A stretch of DNA of 11,132 nucleotides from a bacterium (GCA_040757115.1 JBFLYA010000030.1:1-11132); one strand, 5' to 3'. Shown: positions 1 to 7,944, counted from the first letter of the stretch. Notes: generated by a model from the letters alone, not told the origin. Numbers and translations: made by a program.

Positions 1-91
1 TTATCAACCAGGGAAAACAGTCAAATCATTTTGTGGGGATTCATACTGTAGTGCCAAAACTCAACCTCTCTGCTCTGTAAGTTGTTGATAA

Positions 92-247
92 TACAAGACT
101 TATTTTTTTAAACGGCGAAGTTGGGTTAACCTTGAGTATGATTGCAATATCTCGCCGGTTATTTATACCCAGGCAGAATATCAAAAGAATCAACAGTTTA
201 ATACACTCTTTGTTCAAAACATAAGAAAGGAATCTATTGCCTTATGA
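92..247 (+). pseudogene. C-terminal remnant of an MNT-family nucleotidyltransferase (antitoxin of an MNT-HEPN pair)
   Basis: This is an open frame without a start that ends in TGA at 245-247. From about 131 it translates into a stretch containing LEYDCNISPVIYTQ and ending FVQNIRKESIAL, the usual C-terminal strand and helix of minimal nucleotidyltransferases ('..YDVVISPxVYTxxEY...F..NIRxEGI'). In intact MNT-HEPN modules this small protein neutralises the HEPN toxin, commonly by nucleotidylating it. Stops at 86-91 cut the frame, and the catalytic GSxxRG...D motif is not found upstream in the window, so only the tail is left, although part of the gene could lie beyond the left edge. The stop overlaps the start of the following HEPN remnant by ATGA, which preserves the translational coupling of the original pair. 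The family call rests on the motif and the neighbour together. Confidence 0.6.
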
Positions 248-633
248 GTATAGAGCAGGAGAAGATTGATTTATCCCGTTACCGTCTATCAAAAGCAGAT
301 ATGGAGATTCCATAGGGCGTTCTTACTATGCTATCTTTACTTCAGCAAGGGCACTTTTGGCTTTATTAGGATTGGATAGCCCAAAACACTCTGGGGTAAT
401 TTCGCTTTTTAATCGTGACTGGGTGAAAACTAAAATTATGCCTGAGGAAAGCAGTACTATTATTGCTGGTGCTAAACGGGATAGAGAAGCCTCCGATTAT
501 AGCGATTATGTTGAATTTACCTATGAGGAAGCAAATGCTCAACTTACTCAGGCAAAAAAAATTTGTCTGTCAGACCAAAGAAGTAGTAGAAAAAATAATA
601 TGCGGTGAGATACCTTTACCAAAGGTTGATTAA
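244..633 (+). pseudogene. HEPN-domain toxin gene, broken by two frame lesions
   Basis: The gene starts at ATG 244 (AAGGAA upstream) and reads MSIEQEKIDLSRYRLSKAD, a typical HEPN N-terminus, but meets TAG at 313. The next HEPN segment, DSIGRSYYAIFTSARALLAL, continues in another frame from 306. The usual stretch of roughly a dozen residues between these segments is missing, so a frame-changing deletion fits. The body carries the HEPN signature RDREASDY (Rx4-6 type, candidate RNase site) around 478-500. At 554-561 a run of eight A shifts the frame again: removing one A gives AKKFVCQTKEVVEKI and an end at TAA 631-633, instead of the shorter, unconserved end at 608. HEPN toxins are usually 125-135 residues, which matches the reconstructed gene plus the deleted part. 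Two independent lesions argue for a true pseudogene, although the A-run one could be a sequencing error. Confidence 0.75.
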
Positions 634-681
634 AGGAGATTTGACATAACCTGGATTAATATCTATCTGGAAGGGGTTTAA

Positions 682-2391
682 ATGAACCAGATTATAGAAC
701 GCATACTATCAAAAAAAGTTTATTGTTTCCTTCTAATCTTATCAGCGGTTATCATTATCTACAGCATTGGGTTAACCTCCTACCTCTTCGCTGATGACTT
801 TATGTTTATTGAAAAGGCGAAGAATACAGATTGGAGCAATTGGCAAAGTATAGTCCATTCCTGGGTATTCACTGCCAGAGACAGCGGCCTCTGGTGGGTT
901 CCAAAGGATACAGTTGCTCAATTCCTTAGACCACTCATTGCTTTCTCCTTTGCTATCGACTACTCTCTATGGGGAATGAATCCCTTTGGTTTTCATCTCT
1001 TAAATCTTTTGGTGCATATTTTTACTTCTATCATTGTCTTTTTTATTATAGATTTTATCTCTCAAAATAGAAGGGTAAGCCTGCTTGGTTCTCTTTTGTT
1101 CACCATCCATCCCTGTCAGGCAGAGGCGGTCTTCTGGGTCTCAGGAAGGTGCGACCTTATCTGTGGTTTCTTCTATTTTACCTCATTCTTCTGTTTTATA
1201 AAGTATCGCCAGGCAGATAAAAAAATTTGGCTTATTGGTTCGTTGATAACATTTATCTTATCTTTATCGGCAAAAGAAATGACAATTACTTTACCATTAG
1301 TGATGATAATCTACGATATGGCCTTGAATAAAGAGAAGCATCTTAAGACATACATTCCTTTCTTTGGTTTGCTCGTTGTCTATCTTCTCATTCGGTTTGC
1401 CGTCTTTGGCAATGTGTGTAAAATGCCTGACACCTATTTTTATAGCCTTGCTCAACCAGAATTTATCTATTGCCTCATCAGAAATCTATTTTCTTATCTT
1501 ACTGGACTTGTGCTTGGACTCTCGCCTATGATAGTAATACCATTTTTAGGAAAGCCAAAAATAGTCCTTTATCTCATCTTTCTTATTGTCTTATTGCTCA
1601 TTCTCCTTATCTTCAGGAGCCTAAAAGGGAGACGAGATTTTCGATTCTCTTACCTCTGGATACTTATCTCTCTACTTCCTGTTTTAATCATTCTTCCATT
1701 TGAAAGATACCTTTACATTCCATCCTTAGGGTTTTCAATTATAGCCGCCCTCTTTATCCTGAAGATTACTTCTTCTCCAGGATTTAAGAAGGTTGGAATC
1801 GGATTATTAATCATACTTTTAATTGGATATAGTTCTTTCAACATCATAAAGGGAGCAAGATATAAACTTGGGTCATCCACCGTGGAAAAGGTAGTTAAAG
1901 ATGTAAAGAAGTATTACCCAACTCTACCAGATAATAGCCATTTGTATTTTATAAACCTTTCTCCATTGGCTTGTTTAAGTACCTCCCAGGGATTCAGGCT
2001 GGAGTATAACAATCCAACCATCTCTGCTTATGTTCTGACTATGTCTCCTAACTTTGGACCAGGATGCGATTCATACCTGAAGGTGATTAATAAACATATC
2101 CTACTTATTGGTTTAAACAAAGGTAGTTTTCTTGATAATCCTGTTGCTCAATTCTTCCTACTTGGCAGGTCTTTTACTAAAGGCGAGAAAATAGAATGGG
2201 ATGGATTTAACGCCACTATGACAAAAATGGATAACCTATGGCCAACAGAGATACTATTTGAGTTTAAGGAGGAAATAGCATCTCCTGATTCCTATTTCTT
2301 TGAGTTTAAGGATTGGAGAGTTTATCCATTGTTCAAAAAGAAGGTTATGTCCACAGGGAGTGAACACAAAGCGATTATTAAGGGGGAATAA
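682..2391 (+). CDS. GT-C fold membrane glycosyltransferase, TMTC/PMT-like
   Basis: This 569-residue polytopic inner-membrane protein is predicted to transfer a sugar from a polyprenyl-phosphate donor on the outer face of the membrane. TM1 is at about residues 13-32. It is followed by an acidic ADDF motif (37-40), in the position of the catalytic aspartates of the first external loop in GT-C enzymes. Further family marks are FLRP with a following WGMNPFGFHLLNLLVH block (81-112), HPCQAEAVFWVSGR (143-156) and SAKEMTITLPLVMIIYD (196-212). These resemble the 'HPxxxEaVaWvsGRxDl' and 'sKE..itlPl' blocks of TMTC-like O-mannosyltransferases and bacterial relatives. About ten hydrophobic segments run to roughly residue 390, then a soluble C-terminal domain of about 170 residues follows. 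No TPR repeats are seen, unlike many relatives. The start is set by GGAAGGGG at 669-676. Substrate and acceptor cannot be read from the sequence, and no other cell-surface genes are adjacent. Confidence 0.75.
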   Translation: MNQIIERILSKKVYCFLLILSAVIIIYSIGLTSYLFADDFMFIEKAKNTDWSNWQSIVHSWVFTARDSGLWWVPKDTVAQFLRPLIAFSFAIDYSLWGMNPFGFHLLNLLVHIFTSIIVFFIIDFISQNRRVSLLGSLLFTIHPCQAEAVFWVSGRCDLICGFFYFTSFFCFIKYRQADKKIWLIGSLITFILSLSAKEMTITLPLVMIIYDMALNKEKHLKTYIPFFGLLVVYLLIRFAVFGNVCKMPDTYFYSLAQPEFIYCLIRNLFSYLTGLVLGLSPMIVIPFLGKPKIVLYLIFLIVLLLILLIFRSLKGRRDFRFSYLWILISLLPVLIILPFERYLYIPSLGFSIIAALFILKITSSPGFKKVGIGLLIILLIGYSSFNIIKGARYKLGSSTVEKVVKDVKKYYPTLPDNSHLYFINLSPLACLSTSQGFRLEYNNPTISAYVLTMSPNFGPGCDSYLKVINKHILLIGLNKGSFLDNPVAQFFLLGRSFTKGEKIEWDGFNATMTKMDNLWPTEILFEFKEEIASPDSYFFEFKDWRVYPLFKKKVMSTGSEHKAIIKGE

Positions 2392-2475
2392 GTTTGCTAC
2401 CGACAGATTATTTTTATTTTCAGAAGAAACGCTCATGTCCACAGGGATGGACAGAAAGGAGGATGAAAATAAGTA

Positions 2476-2547
2476 GTAAGCGGATTTAGCGGATTGAGCA
2501 GATAAAAAACAGAAAAGAAATCCGATTAATCCGCTCAATCCGATTAC
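2476..2547. repeat. gcggatt-type hairpin repeat, copy 1
   Basis: The left arm (2476-2503, beginning GTAAGCGGATTTAGCGGATT) and the right arm (2520-2547, ending AATCCGCTCAATCCGATTAC) are inverted copies that match at 24 of 28 positions, separated by an A-rich 16-nt loop. Each arm is itself about three 9-nt units of the form AGCGGATTn. The same arms form the core of the element at 7935-8117, so this is a dispersed family in this genome. It could form an RNA stem-loop at the end of the upstream transcript, but no U tract follows. Confidence 0.8.
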
Positions 2548-2560
2548 TAAAAAATAAAAA

Positions 2561-2598
2561 ATCCGTGCTCATCCGTTTAATCCGGGTCATCCGTGTTC
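2561..2598. repeat. ATCCG short tandem repeat
   Basis: Four degenerate units of 9-10 nt begin with ATCCG: ATCCGTGCTC, ATCCGTTTAA, ATCCGGGTC and ATCCGTGTTC. The array sits directly upstream of the ribosome binding site of the HdrA-GltD gene. It is distinct from, but compositionally related to, the adjacent hairpin. Confidence 0.7.
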
Positions 2599-2629
2599 TA
2601 TTCTTACAGCTATTTTCAGGAGAAGAAAA

Positions 2630-5600
2630 ATGGATAAAATAGGTTCTGTATTAGTTATTGGTGGTGGTATTGGTGGGATGCAGGCATCACTTGATCTGGC
2701 AGATGCCGGCTTTAAAGTCTATCTGGTCGAAGATAAACCTGCCATTGGTGGCAAGATGTCTCAACTGGATAAAACCTTCCCGACCAATGATTGCTCGATG
2801 TGTATTATGGCGCCACGGCTGGTAGATGTGGCTGGAAATCTAAATATCGAACTTTTGACAACATCAGAGGTTGTTGGTCTGGAAGGACAACCGGGTAATT
2901 TCAAGGTTGAAGTCCGTAGAAAACCCAGATATGTAGATACATCAAAATGCACCGGCTGTGGTGATTGTGCCAAAAAATGTCCGGTAGAGATGCCAGATGA
3001 ATTTAATATGGGAATGAGCAATAGAAAGGCAATCTATAAACTCTATGCTCAGGCTGTTCCAGGTGCCTTTGCTATTGATAAAAGAGGGACTTCTCCCTGT
3101 AAGGCAAAATGTCCTGTAGGTATCAGTGTGCAGGGATATGTTGCCCTGATTGCTCAAGGTAAATACCAGGAAGCCCTTAACTTAATCCGTCAAAAAAATC
3201 CATTTCCTGGCATTTGCGGCAGGGTTTGTAACCATCCCTGTGAAACAGAATGTATGCGTGGTAAAGTAGATGAACCAATTGCTATCGCCAGTTTGAAGCG
3301 TTTTGTGGTTGATTATGAGTCAGAGGTTAGAGGACAGAGGACAGAATTTATTTTTTCCCGAGTCCCGAGTCCCGAGTCCCGAGTCCCGAGTAAAGTGGCT
3401 ATTATCGGCTCAGGTCCAGCAGGCTTGACTGCGGCTTATGACCTAACATTGGCTGGTTACCAGGTAACGGTATTTGAAAAACTGCCAGTGGCTGGTGGTA
3501 TGATGCGGGTTGGAATACCAGACTATCGATTACCATCTAAGATAATTCAGGCAGAAATCGACGCTATTCTCTCAGCTGGTGTAGAACTCAGGCTTAATAC
3601 CCCGGTAGAATCCCTTGACCAACTTAAAACAGAGGGTTTTGAAGCAATATTAATTGCCGTTGGTGCTCATATCAATAAAAAAATGGGTGTGCCAGGAGAA
3701 GAATTAGATGGTGTCCTGTCAGGAGTAGATTTTCTGCGTGATATAAATCTTGGGCAGAAGGTTAATCTGGGAAATAAAGTAGCCATAGTTGGTGGTGGCA
3801 ATGTGGCTATAGATGCCGCCAGAGTAGCAGTGCGGTTGGGTGTCCGAGAGGTTAGCATTATTTATCGACGCTCCCGCAATGAAATGCCAGCAGACCCACA
3901 TGAAATTATTGCCGCAGAGGAAGAAGGGATTAAGATTCATTTTCTCACTAACCCAACTAAGATTATCGGTAAGGATGGTAAGGTCGTGGCTGTGGAATGT
4001 ATTAAAATGGGACTGGGTGAACCAGATGAATCCGGAAGAAGACGGCCAGTGCCAATCCCTGATTCTGAATTTGTCATAGAGATTGATAATATTATCCCGG
4101 CTATAGGGCAAACCTCTGACCTTGAATTAGTAAAAAACCAGGTAAAAGCAACTAAGTGGGGAACAATTGAAGTTGACCCCGAAACCCTCGCTACTAATCA
4201 GGAAGGTGTTTTTGCTGGTGGAGATGTAGTCACGGGACCAGCCTTTGTGGTTGATGCTATTGCCGCTGGGCATATAGCGGCTGAGTCTATTTCAAGATAC
4301 TTGCAAGGTCAAGACCTTAAGGTAGATAGAAAAAAAACATCTGCTTCTGTAGTTAAAGAAGTCCCACTTGATAAGGTTAAGAAAACAGCTCGCCAGAGGA
4401 TGTCGACTCTAAGTATCGAAAAAAGGACTGCTAATTTTAACGAGGTTGAGTTGGGATTTACAGAGGAGCAGGCAAGGGCTGAGGCACAAAGATGTCTTTC
4501 CTGCGGTATCTGCTCGGAATGCTATGAATGCGAACAAGTCTGTCAGGCAAAGGCAATAAACCATCAAGAGGTAGAGTTCACCCAAAAGATAGAGGTTGGA
4601 GCGATTATTCTGGCGCCAGGTTTTGAAACTATTTCACCACAGGTGCGTGAAGAATACGGCTATGGCTATTACCCAAATGTCATTACCAGCCTGGAATTTG
4701 AACGATACCTGTCTGCCTCAGGACCTACTACTGGACATGTGCAGAGACCATCAGATGGCAATGAACCAAAAAAGGTAGCCTGGATACAATGTGTAGGCTC
4801 TCGCGATGAAGAACATAGATACTGTTCTTCAGTTTGCTGTATGTATGCTACGAAAGAGGCTATCATTGCTAAAGAACATTCCCCAGCACTTGAACCAACT
4901 ATATTCTTCATAGATGTGCGGGCTTATGGTAAAGGATTTGATTCATACTATGAACGGGCAAAAGAACAATATGGAGTCAAGTATGTGCGATGTATGGTCT
5001 CAACCGTCAAAGAACATCCAGTGACTAAAGACCTAATCATTCGCTATCTAAACTCCGCCAATGAGTTAGTGGAAGAAGAATTTGAGATGGTGGTGCTGTC
5101 TGTAGGTTTAAAACCTTCTGCTAAAACTTATGAACTATCAAAGAATCTTGGTGTAGAGCTAAATCAGTATCAATTTTGTGCCACCTCTACCTGGACACCA
5201 ATGGCTACTTCTCGTGAAGGCATCTATGTCTGTGGTGCGGTTAGTGAACCAAAGGATATTCCAGAAACGGTTATGCAGGCATCTGGGGCGGCTGGATGTG
5301 TAGGCGAATTACTTGCGGATGTCCGTGGTAGCCTGATGGCTAAGAAAGAATATCCGCCAGAGATAGATGTCAGCGGACTGCTGCCCAGAATTGGTGTTTT
5401 TGTCTGTCGATGTGGGATAAATATTGCTGGAGTAGTTAATGTGCCAGCAGTCGTTGAACAGGCTAAAACTCTGCCTAATGTAGTTTGTGTAGAGGAAAAG
5501 ATATATGTCTGCTCTCAGGATTCACAAGCTTTAATTCGCGATAAAATCAAAGAACATAATTTAAATCGGGTGGTGGTTGCCTCCTGCACCCCACGAACCC

Positions 5601-7240
5601 ATGAAAGGCTATTTCAAGATACAATTCGGACAGCAGGTTTAAATAAATATTTATTTGAGATGGCTAATATCCGTGACCAATGCAGTTGGGTGCATAGTTC
5701 AAACTATGAAGGGGCGACTGAGAAAGCCAAAAAACTGATAGCAATGGCTGTTGCTCGTGCATCGTTACTTGAACCACTATACTTAATCCCGATGGACATC
5801 ACCCGCAAAGGATTGGTCATTGGTGGTGGAGTATCTGGAATGGTATCTGCCCTCTCATTAGCCGAGCAAGGATTTGAGGTTGAACTTGTTGAAAGAGAAG
5901 CTGAGCTTGGTGGAAATGCAAGACATCTCTATTTCACCTTAGAAGGCGATAACCCACAAGTGTATCTTAAATCTGTGATAGAAAAGGTTACCGCGCATAA
6001 GTCGATTAAAATCCACCTGTCGAGTGAAATAACGAAGTTCTCAGGACATGTCGGGCATTTTAAATCTGAAATCCGAAATCCGAAATCCGAAATGACTATT
6101 GAACACGGCGTGGTGATTGTAGCCACAGGTGGTGTAGAACACCAACCAACAGAATATTTATACGGCGAGGACGAAAGAGTAATCACACAACTTGAATTAG
6201 AAAAGAGGTTAGCGAATCCCGAATCCCGAGCCCCGAGCCCCGAGTCCCGAGTCCCGAAGACCATCGTTATGATTCAATGTGTTGGTTCTCGCACCAGTGA
6301 ACGACCGTATTGCAGTCGGGTATGTTGTAGTCAGGCGATAAAAAATGCCTTGAAAATCAAAGAGATAAGTCCCAAAACACAGATTTATATTCTCTATCGA
6401 GACATAAGGACTTACGGGTTCCGTGAAGATTACTATCGCCAGGCACGAGAGGCGGGAGTAATCTTTATTCGATACGAAGAAGATGCAAAACCAAAGGTCA
6501 GAAGACAGAGGACAGATGAGAAAGGGGGAAACGGAGAAGGAGAGGAGACACGAGGCACTATACCTGAATTTTCAGCCATTAGCCATCAGCCTATTTTCCC
6601 GAGCCCCGAGCCCCGAGCCCCGAGCCCCGAGCCCCGAGCCCCGAGCCCCGAGTCCCGAGCCCCGAGCCCCGATTTTGAGTCAGAAATCCGAAATCCCCTG
6701 GAAGTAGAAGTTGTTGACCCGATAATGGGAGAGAAATTGGTTTTGAATCCGGATTTGGTGGTGCTGGCACCGGCTATTCTTTCAGACCCAGGAAATGAAA
6801 GTTTATCTCCATTGTTGAAGGTAACATTGAATGCCGAGCGATTTTTCCTTGAAGCGCATATGAAACTTCGGCCAGTAGATTTTGCTTCAGAGGGTATGTT
6901 TTTGTGTGGGCTGGCACATTCACCCAAGCTGATTGAAGAGTCCATCGCCCAGTCACAAGCCGCCGCTGGTCGAGCGGCTACTATCCTGGCAAAAGACCAC
7001 TTAGATGTAGGTGGAGTTGTTTCGGTTATTGACGCAAATAAATGCGTTGTCTGTCTAACCTGTATCCGTATGTGTCCGTATGATGTGCCGTTTATTAACG
7101 AAAAAGGCGCTGCAGAAATCGAAGCGGCTAAATGCCAGGGTTGTGGGATATGCGCCTCAGAATGCCCGGCTAAGGCTATCCAATTGATGCATTATAAAGA
7201 CAACCAAATACTGGCTAAAACAGAGGCATTATTTGTTTAA
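2630..7240 (+). CDS. HdrA-GltD-HdrA fusion: CoB-CoM heterodisulfide reductase subunit A-like polyferredoxin flavoprotein
   Basis: This is a 1536-residue cytoplasmic electron-transfer flavoprotein. Domain order: HdrA N-terminus with FAD motif GGGIGG (11-16) and CSMC (55-58); a 4Fe-4S motif (C107, C110, C113, C117); a GltD-like NAD(P)H module with cluster cysteines C157, C161, C196, C200, C204 and C208, FAD motif GSGPAG (260-265), GGGN (388-391) and YRRSRNEMP; a cysteine-rich ferredoxin (C622-C638); the HdrA block WIQCVGSRD with YCSSVCC (718-737). A second HdrA copy follows with VCRCG (C926, C928), FAD motif GGGVSG (1065-1070) and another CVGSR/CSRVCC. It ends in two ferredoxin motifs (C1472-C1482, C1502-C1512). 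It probably moves electrons between NAD(P)H, flavin and ferredoxin, perhaps by flavin-based bifurcation; the partner is unknown, since no hdrB, hdrC or mvhD is adjacent. AGGAG at 2618-2622 fixes the start. The unusual part is low-complexity peptides at 231-254, 1145-1155, 1196-1209 and about 1291-1356, encoded by heptanucleotide repeats, mostly between conserved blocks. The frame stays open throughout, so the gene appears functional. Confidence 0.9.
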   Translation: MDKIGSVLVIGGGIGGMQASLDLADAGFKVYLVEDKPAIGGKMSQLDKTFPTNDCSMCIMAPRLVDVAGNLNIELLTTSEVVGLEGQPGNFKVEVRRKPRYVDTSKCTGCGDCAKKCPVEMPDEFNMGMSNRKAIYKLYAQAVPGAFAIDKRGTSPCKAKCPVGISVQGYVALIAQGKYQEALNLIRQKNPFPGICGRVCNHPCETECMRGKVDEPIAIASLKRFVVDYESEVRGQRTEFIFSRVPSPESRVPSKVAIIGSGPAGLTAAYDLTLAGYQVTVFEKLPVAGGMMRVGIPDYRLPSKIIQAEIDAILSAGVELRLNTPVESLDQLKTEGFEAILIAVGAHINKKMGVPGEELDGVLSGVDFLRDINLGQKVNLGNKVAIVGGGNVAIDAARVAVRLGVREVSIIYRRSRNEMPADPHEIIAAEEEGIKIHFLTNPTKIIGKDGKVVAVECIKMGLGEPDESGRRRPVPIPDSEFVIEIDNIIPAIGQTSDLELVKNQVKATKWGTIEVDPETLATNQEGVFAGGDVVTGPAFVVDAIAAGHIAAESISRYLQGQDLKVDRKKTSASVVKEVPLDKVKKTARQRMSTLSIEKRTANFNEVELGFTEEQARAEAQRCLSCGICSECYECEQVCQAKAINHQEVEFTQKIEVGAIILAPGFETISPQVREEYGYGYYPNVITSLEFERYLSASGPTTGHVQRPSDGNEPKKVAWIQCVGSRDEEHRYCSSVCCMYATKEAIIAKEHSPALEPTIFFIDVRAYGKGFDSYYERAKEQYGVKYVRCMVSTVKEHPVTKDLIIRYLNSANELVEEEFEMVVLSVGLKPSAKTYELSKNLGVELNQYQFCATSTWTPMATSREGIYVCGAVSEPKDIPETVMQASGAAGCVGELLADVRGSLMAKKEYPPEIDVSGLLPRIGVFVCRCGINIAGVVNVPAVVEQAKTLPNVVCVEEKIYVCSQDSQALIRDKIKEHNLNRVVVASCTPRTHERLFQDTIRTAGLNKYLFEMANIRDQCSWVHSSNYEGATEKAKKLIAMAVARASLLEPLYLIPMDITRKGLVIGGGVSGMVSALSLAEQGFEVELVEREAELGGNARHLYFTLEGDNPQVYLKSVIEKVTAHKSIKIHLSSEITKFSGHVGHFKSEIRNPKSEMTIEHGVVIVATGGVEHQPTEYLYGEDERVITQLELEKRLANPESRAPSPESRVPKTIVMIQCVGSRTSERPYCSRVCCSQAIKNALKIKEISPKTQIYILYRDIRTYGFREDYYRQAREAGVIFIRYEEDAKPKVRRQRTDEKGGNGEGEETRGTIPEFSAISHQPIFPSPEPRAPSPEPRAPSPESRAPSPDFESEIRNPLEVEVVDPIMGEKLVLNPDLVVLAPAILSDPGNESLSPLLKVTLNAERFFLEAHMKLRPVDFASEGMFLCGLAHSPKLIEESIAQSQAAAGRAATILAKDHLDVGGVVSVIDANKCVVCLTCIRMCPYDVPFINEKGAAEIEAAKCQGCGICASECPAKAIQLMHYKDNQILAKTEALFV
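3329..3391. repeat. Heptamer repeat array 1 in the HdrA-GltD gene (AGAGGAC x2, CCCGAGT x5)
   Basis: Two AGAGGAC units (3329-3342) are followed by five perfect CCCGAGT units (3357-3391). They encode residues from about 234 to 254, including RVPSPESRVPS. The array lies in the linker between the GltD iron-sulfur helical domain (ending LKRFVVDYESE) and the FAD-binding strand KVAIIGSGPAG. In ordinary GltD proteins this place is a short variable linker, so the insert should be tolerated. Confidence 0.9.
6062..6089. repeat. Heptamer repeat array 2 in the HdrA-GltD gene (AAATCCG x4)
   Basis: Four units (one AAATCTG and three AAATCCG) run in tandem and encode K1145 to about E1154 as KSEIRNPKSE. The position is a strand-connecting loop before TIEHGVVIVATGG in the second HdrA flavin domain. 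It is less clear than for arrays 1, 3 and 4 that the whole stretch is an insertion, because a short polar loop is normal here. Confidence 0.8.
6214..6255. repeat. Heptamer repeat array 3 in the HdrA-GltD gene (GARYCCC x6)
   Basis: Six consecutive units (GAATCCC twice, GAGCCCC twice, GAGTCCC twice) total 42 nt, exactly 14 codons (N1196-P1209, NPESRAPSPESRVP). They fall between the helix LELEKRLA and the conserved strand KTIVMIQCVGSR. Removing them leaves LELEKRLA-KTIVMIQCVGSR, which reads as a normal HdrA junction. Confidence 0.9.
6500..6697. repeat. Composite heptamer repeat array 4 in the HdrA-GltD gene
   Basis: Four different 7-nt families occur in one stretch. They are AGARGAC x2 (6500-6513), CAGCCAT-like x3 (6573-6593), GAGYCCC x10 (6601-6670) and AAATCCG/AAATCCC (6684-6697). 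They encode about 66 residues (R1291-P1356) rich in Pro, Ser, Glu and Arg, with the period-7 peptide PEPRAPS. The insert separates YEEDAKPKV from LEVEVVDPIMGEKL, two segments that are normally close together in HdrA. The reverse strand is also open across the GAGYCCC part, which explains long spurious antisense frames there. Confidence 0.9.
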
Positions 7241-7347
7241 TTGATACAGGATACAAGATATGTATCTATTCAGTTCTTTTGACAGGTTAGACGGTTTAAG
7301 TTGAGAGCGTTACATAGGGTTTCCAACAATATCCACAGTTTAAGGAA

Positions 7348-7944
7348 TCAGTTTAACATATCCAGTGGACTTTGTACTCCCATCCCACCCTTATTGATAA
7401 CATGTGTATAAATCATGGTCGTGGATACATCCTTATGACCGAGTAATTCTTGCACGGTGCGAATATCATATCCTTTCTCCAGCAGGTGTGTAGCAAAGCT
7501 ATGTCGAAATGTATGAGGGCTGACTGGTTTTGAAAGACCAACGGCACGAGCAGCACTATAGATTGCTCTTTGCAGCCCACTTTCATTGACATGATGCCGA
7601 TGCATCTTGTCACTACGCGGGTCTTTAGATATCTTCTTTGATGGGAAAACATATTGCCAACCCCATTCTTTACCTGCATTAGGATATTTCCGCTCTAACG
7701 CAAAAGGCAGATGTACCTCTCCAACACCATTCTTGAGGTCTTGTTCATGCAATGCCTTAACCCGTTTTAGATGTTCTGATAGCAATGGTTTTAAACTTTC
7801 CGGTAGCATAGTTACTCTATCCTTCATTCCTTTTCCATCTCGCACAATCACTTGATTCCGAGCAAAATCAATATCCTTAACCCGCAAACGAATACATTCC
7901 ATCAATCGTAGTCCACAGCCGTAAATAAGTTTCCACCTGTGCAA
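7348..7944 (-). pseudogene. intI: Integron integrase (IntI family tyrosine recombinase), N-terminally truncated
   Basis: The 198-residue frame matches the catalytic domain of integron integrases. It has R13 (in CGLRLME), H144 and R147 (in [10 protein letters not shown]), H170 and the nucleophile Y179 (in STTMIYTH). The R13-H144 and R13-Y179 distances, 131 and 166 residues, equal those of R146-H277 and R146-Y312 in IntI1. The IntI-specific extra helix segment is present ([26 protein letters not shown] region, about 77-102), which separates IntI from XerC/D. IntI1 has about 133 residues before its first arginine in excess of what is present here, so the core-binding domain is gone. Homology starts at KLIYGCGLR (residue 5). 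The only start is TTG at 7944, inside the inverted repeat of the neighbouring palindromic element and just after an in-frame TAA. Orientation opposite to the cassettes is normal for an integron. It is very probably inactive. Confidence 0.88.

Larger units (their letters stand above)
2392..2629. other. Intergenic spacer filled with short repeats
   Basis: I see no gene in these 238 bases. They hold a direct repeat of ATGTCCACAGGGA (2433-2445, also at 2346-2358 inside the end of the preceding gene), a gcggatt-type hairpin (2476-2547) and four ATCCG units (2561-2598). The ribosome binding site AGGAG (2618-2622) of the next gene is at the right end. No convincing promoter or U-tailed terminator was found. 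Confidence 0.6.

Noticed and set aside
1-91. Possible coding remnant at the left edge
   Set aside because: All frames are short or interrupted and I recognise no family, so it is left unannotated apart from the NTase tail that starts after it.
641-669. TTGACA with TATCTG 17 nt downstream, ahead of the glycosyltransferase gene
   Set aside because: The implied transcription start would fall at or after the ribosome binding site at 669-676, so it cannot serve this gene well, and the -10 is poor.
3357-3391. Regular repeats considered as a CRISPR array (also 6601-6670)
   Set aside because: Units are 7 nt in direct tandem, with no spacers and no cas genes.
6586-6945. Long reverse-strand open frame with repeated GLGARGS peptides
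   Set aside because: It is produced by the stop-free complement of the GAGYCCC heptamer inside the HdrA-GltD gene and has no family resemblance.
7242-7266. GATACA...TGTATC hairpin after the HdrA-GltD gene as a terminator
   Set aside because: Only six pairs around a 12-nt loop and no T tract.
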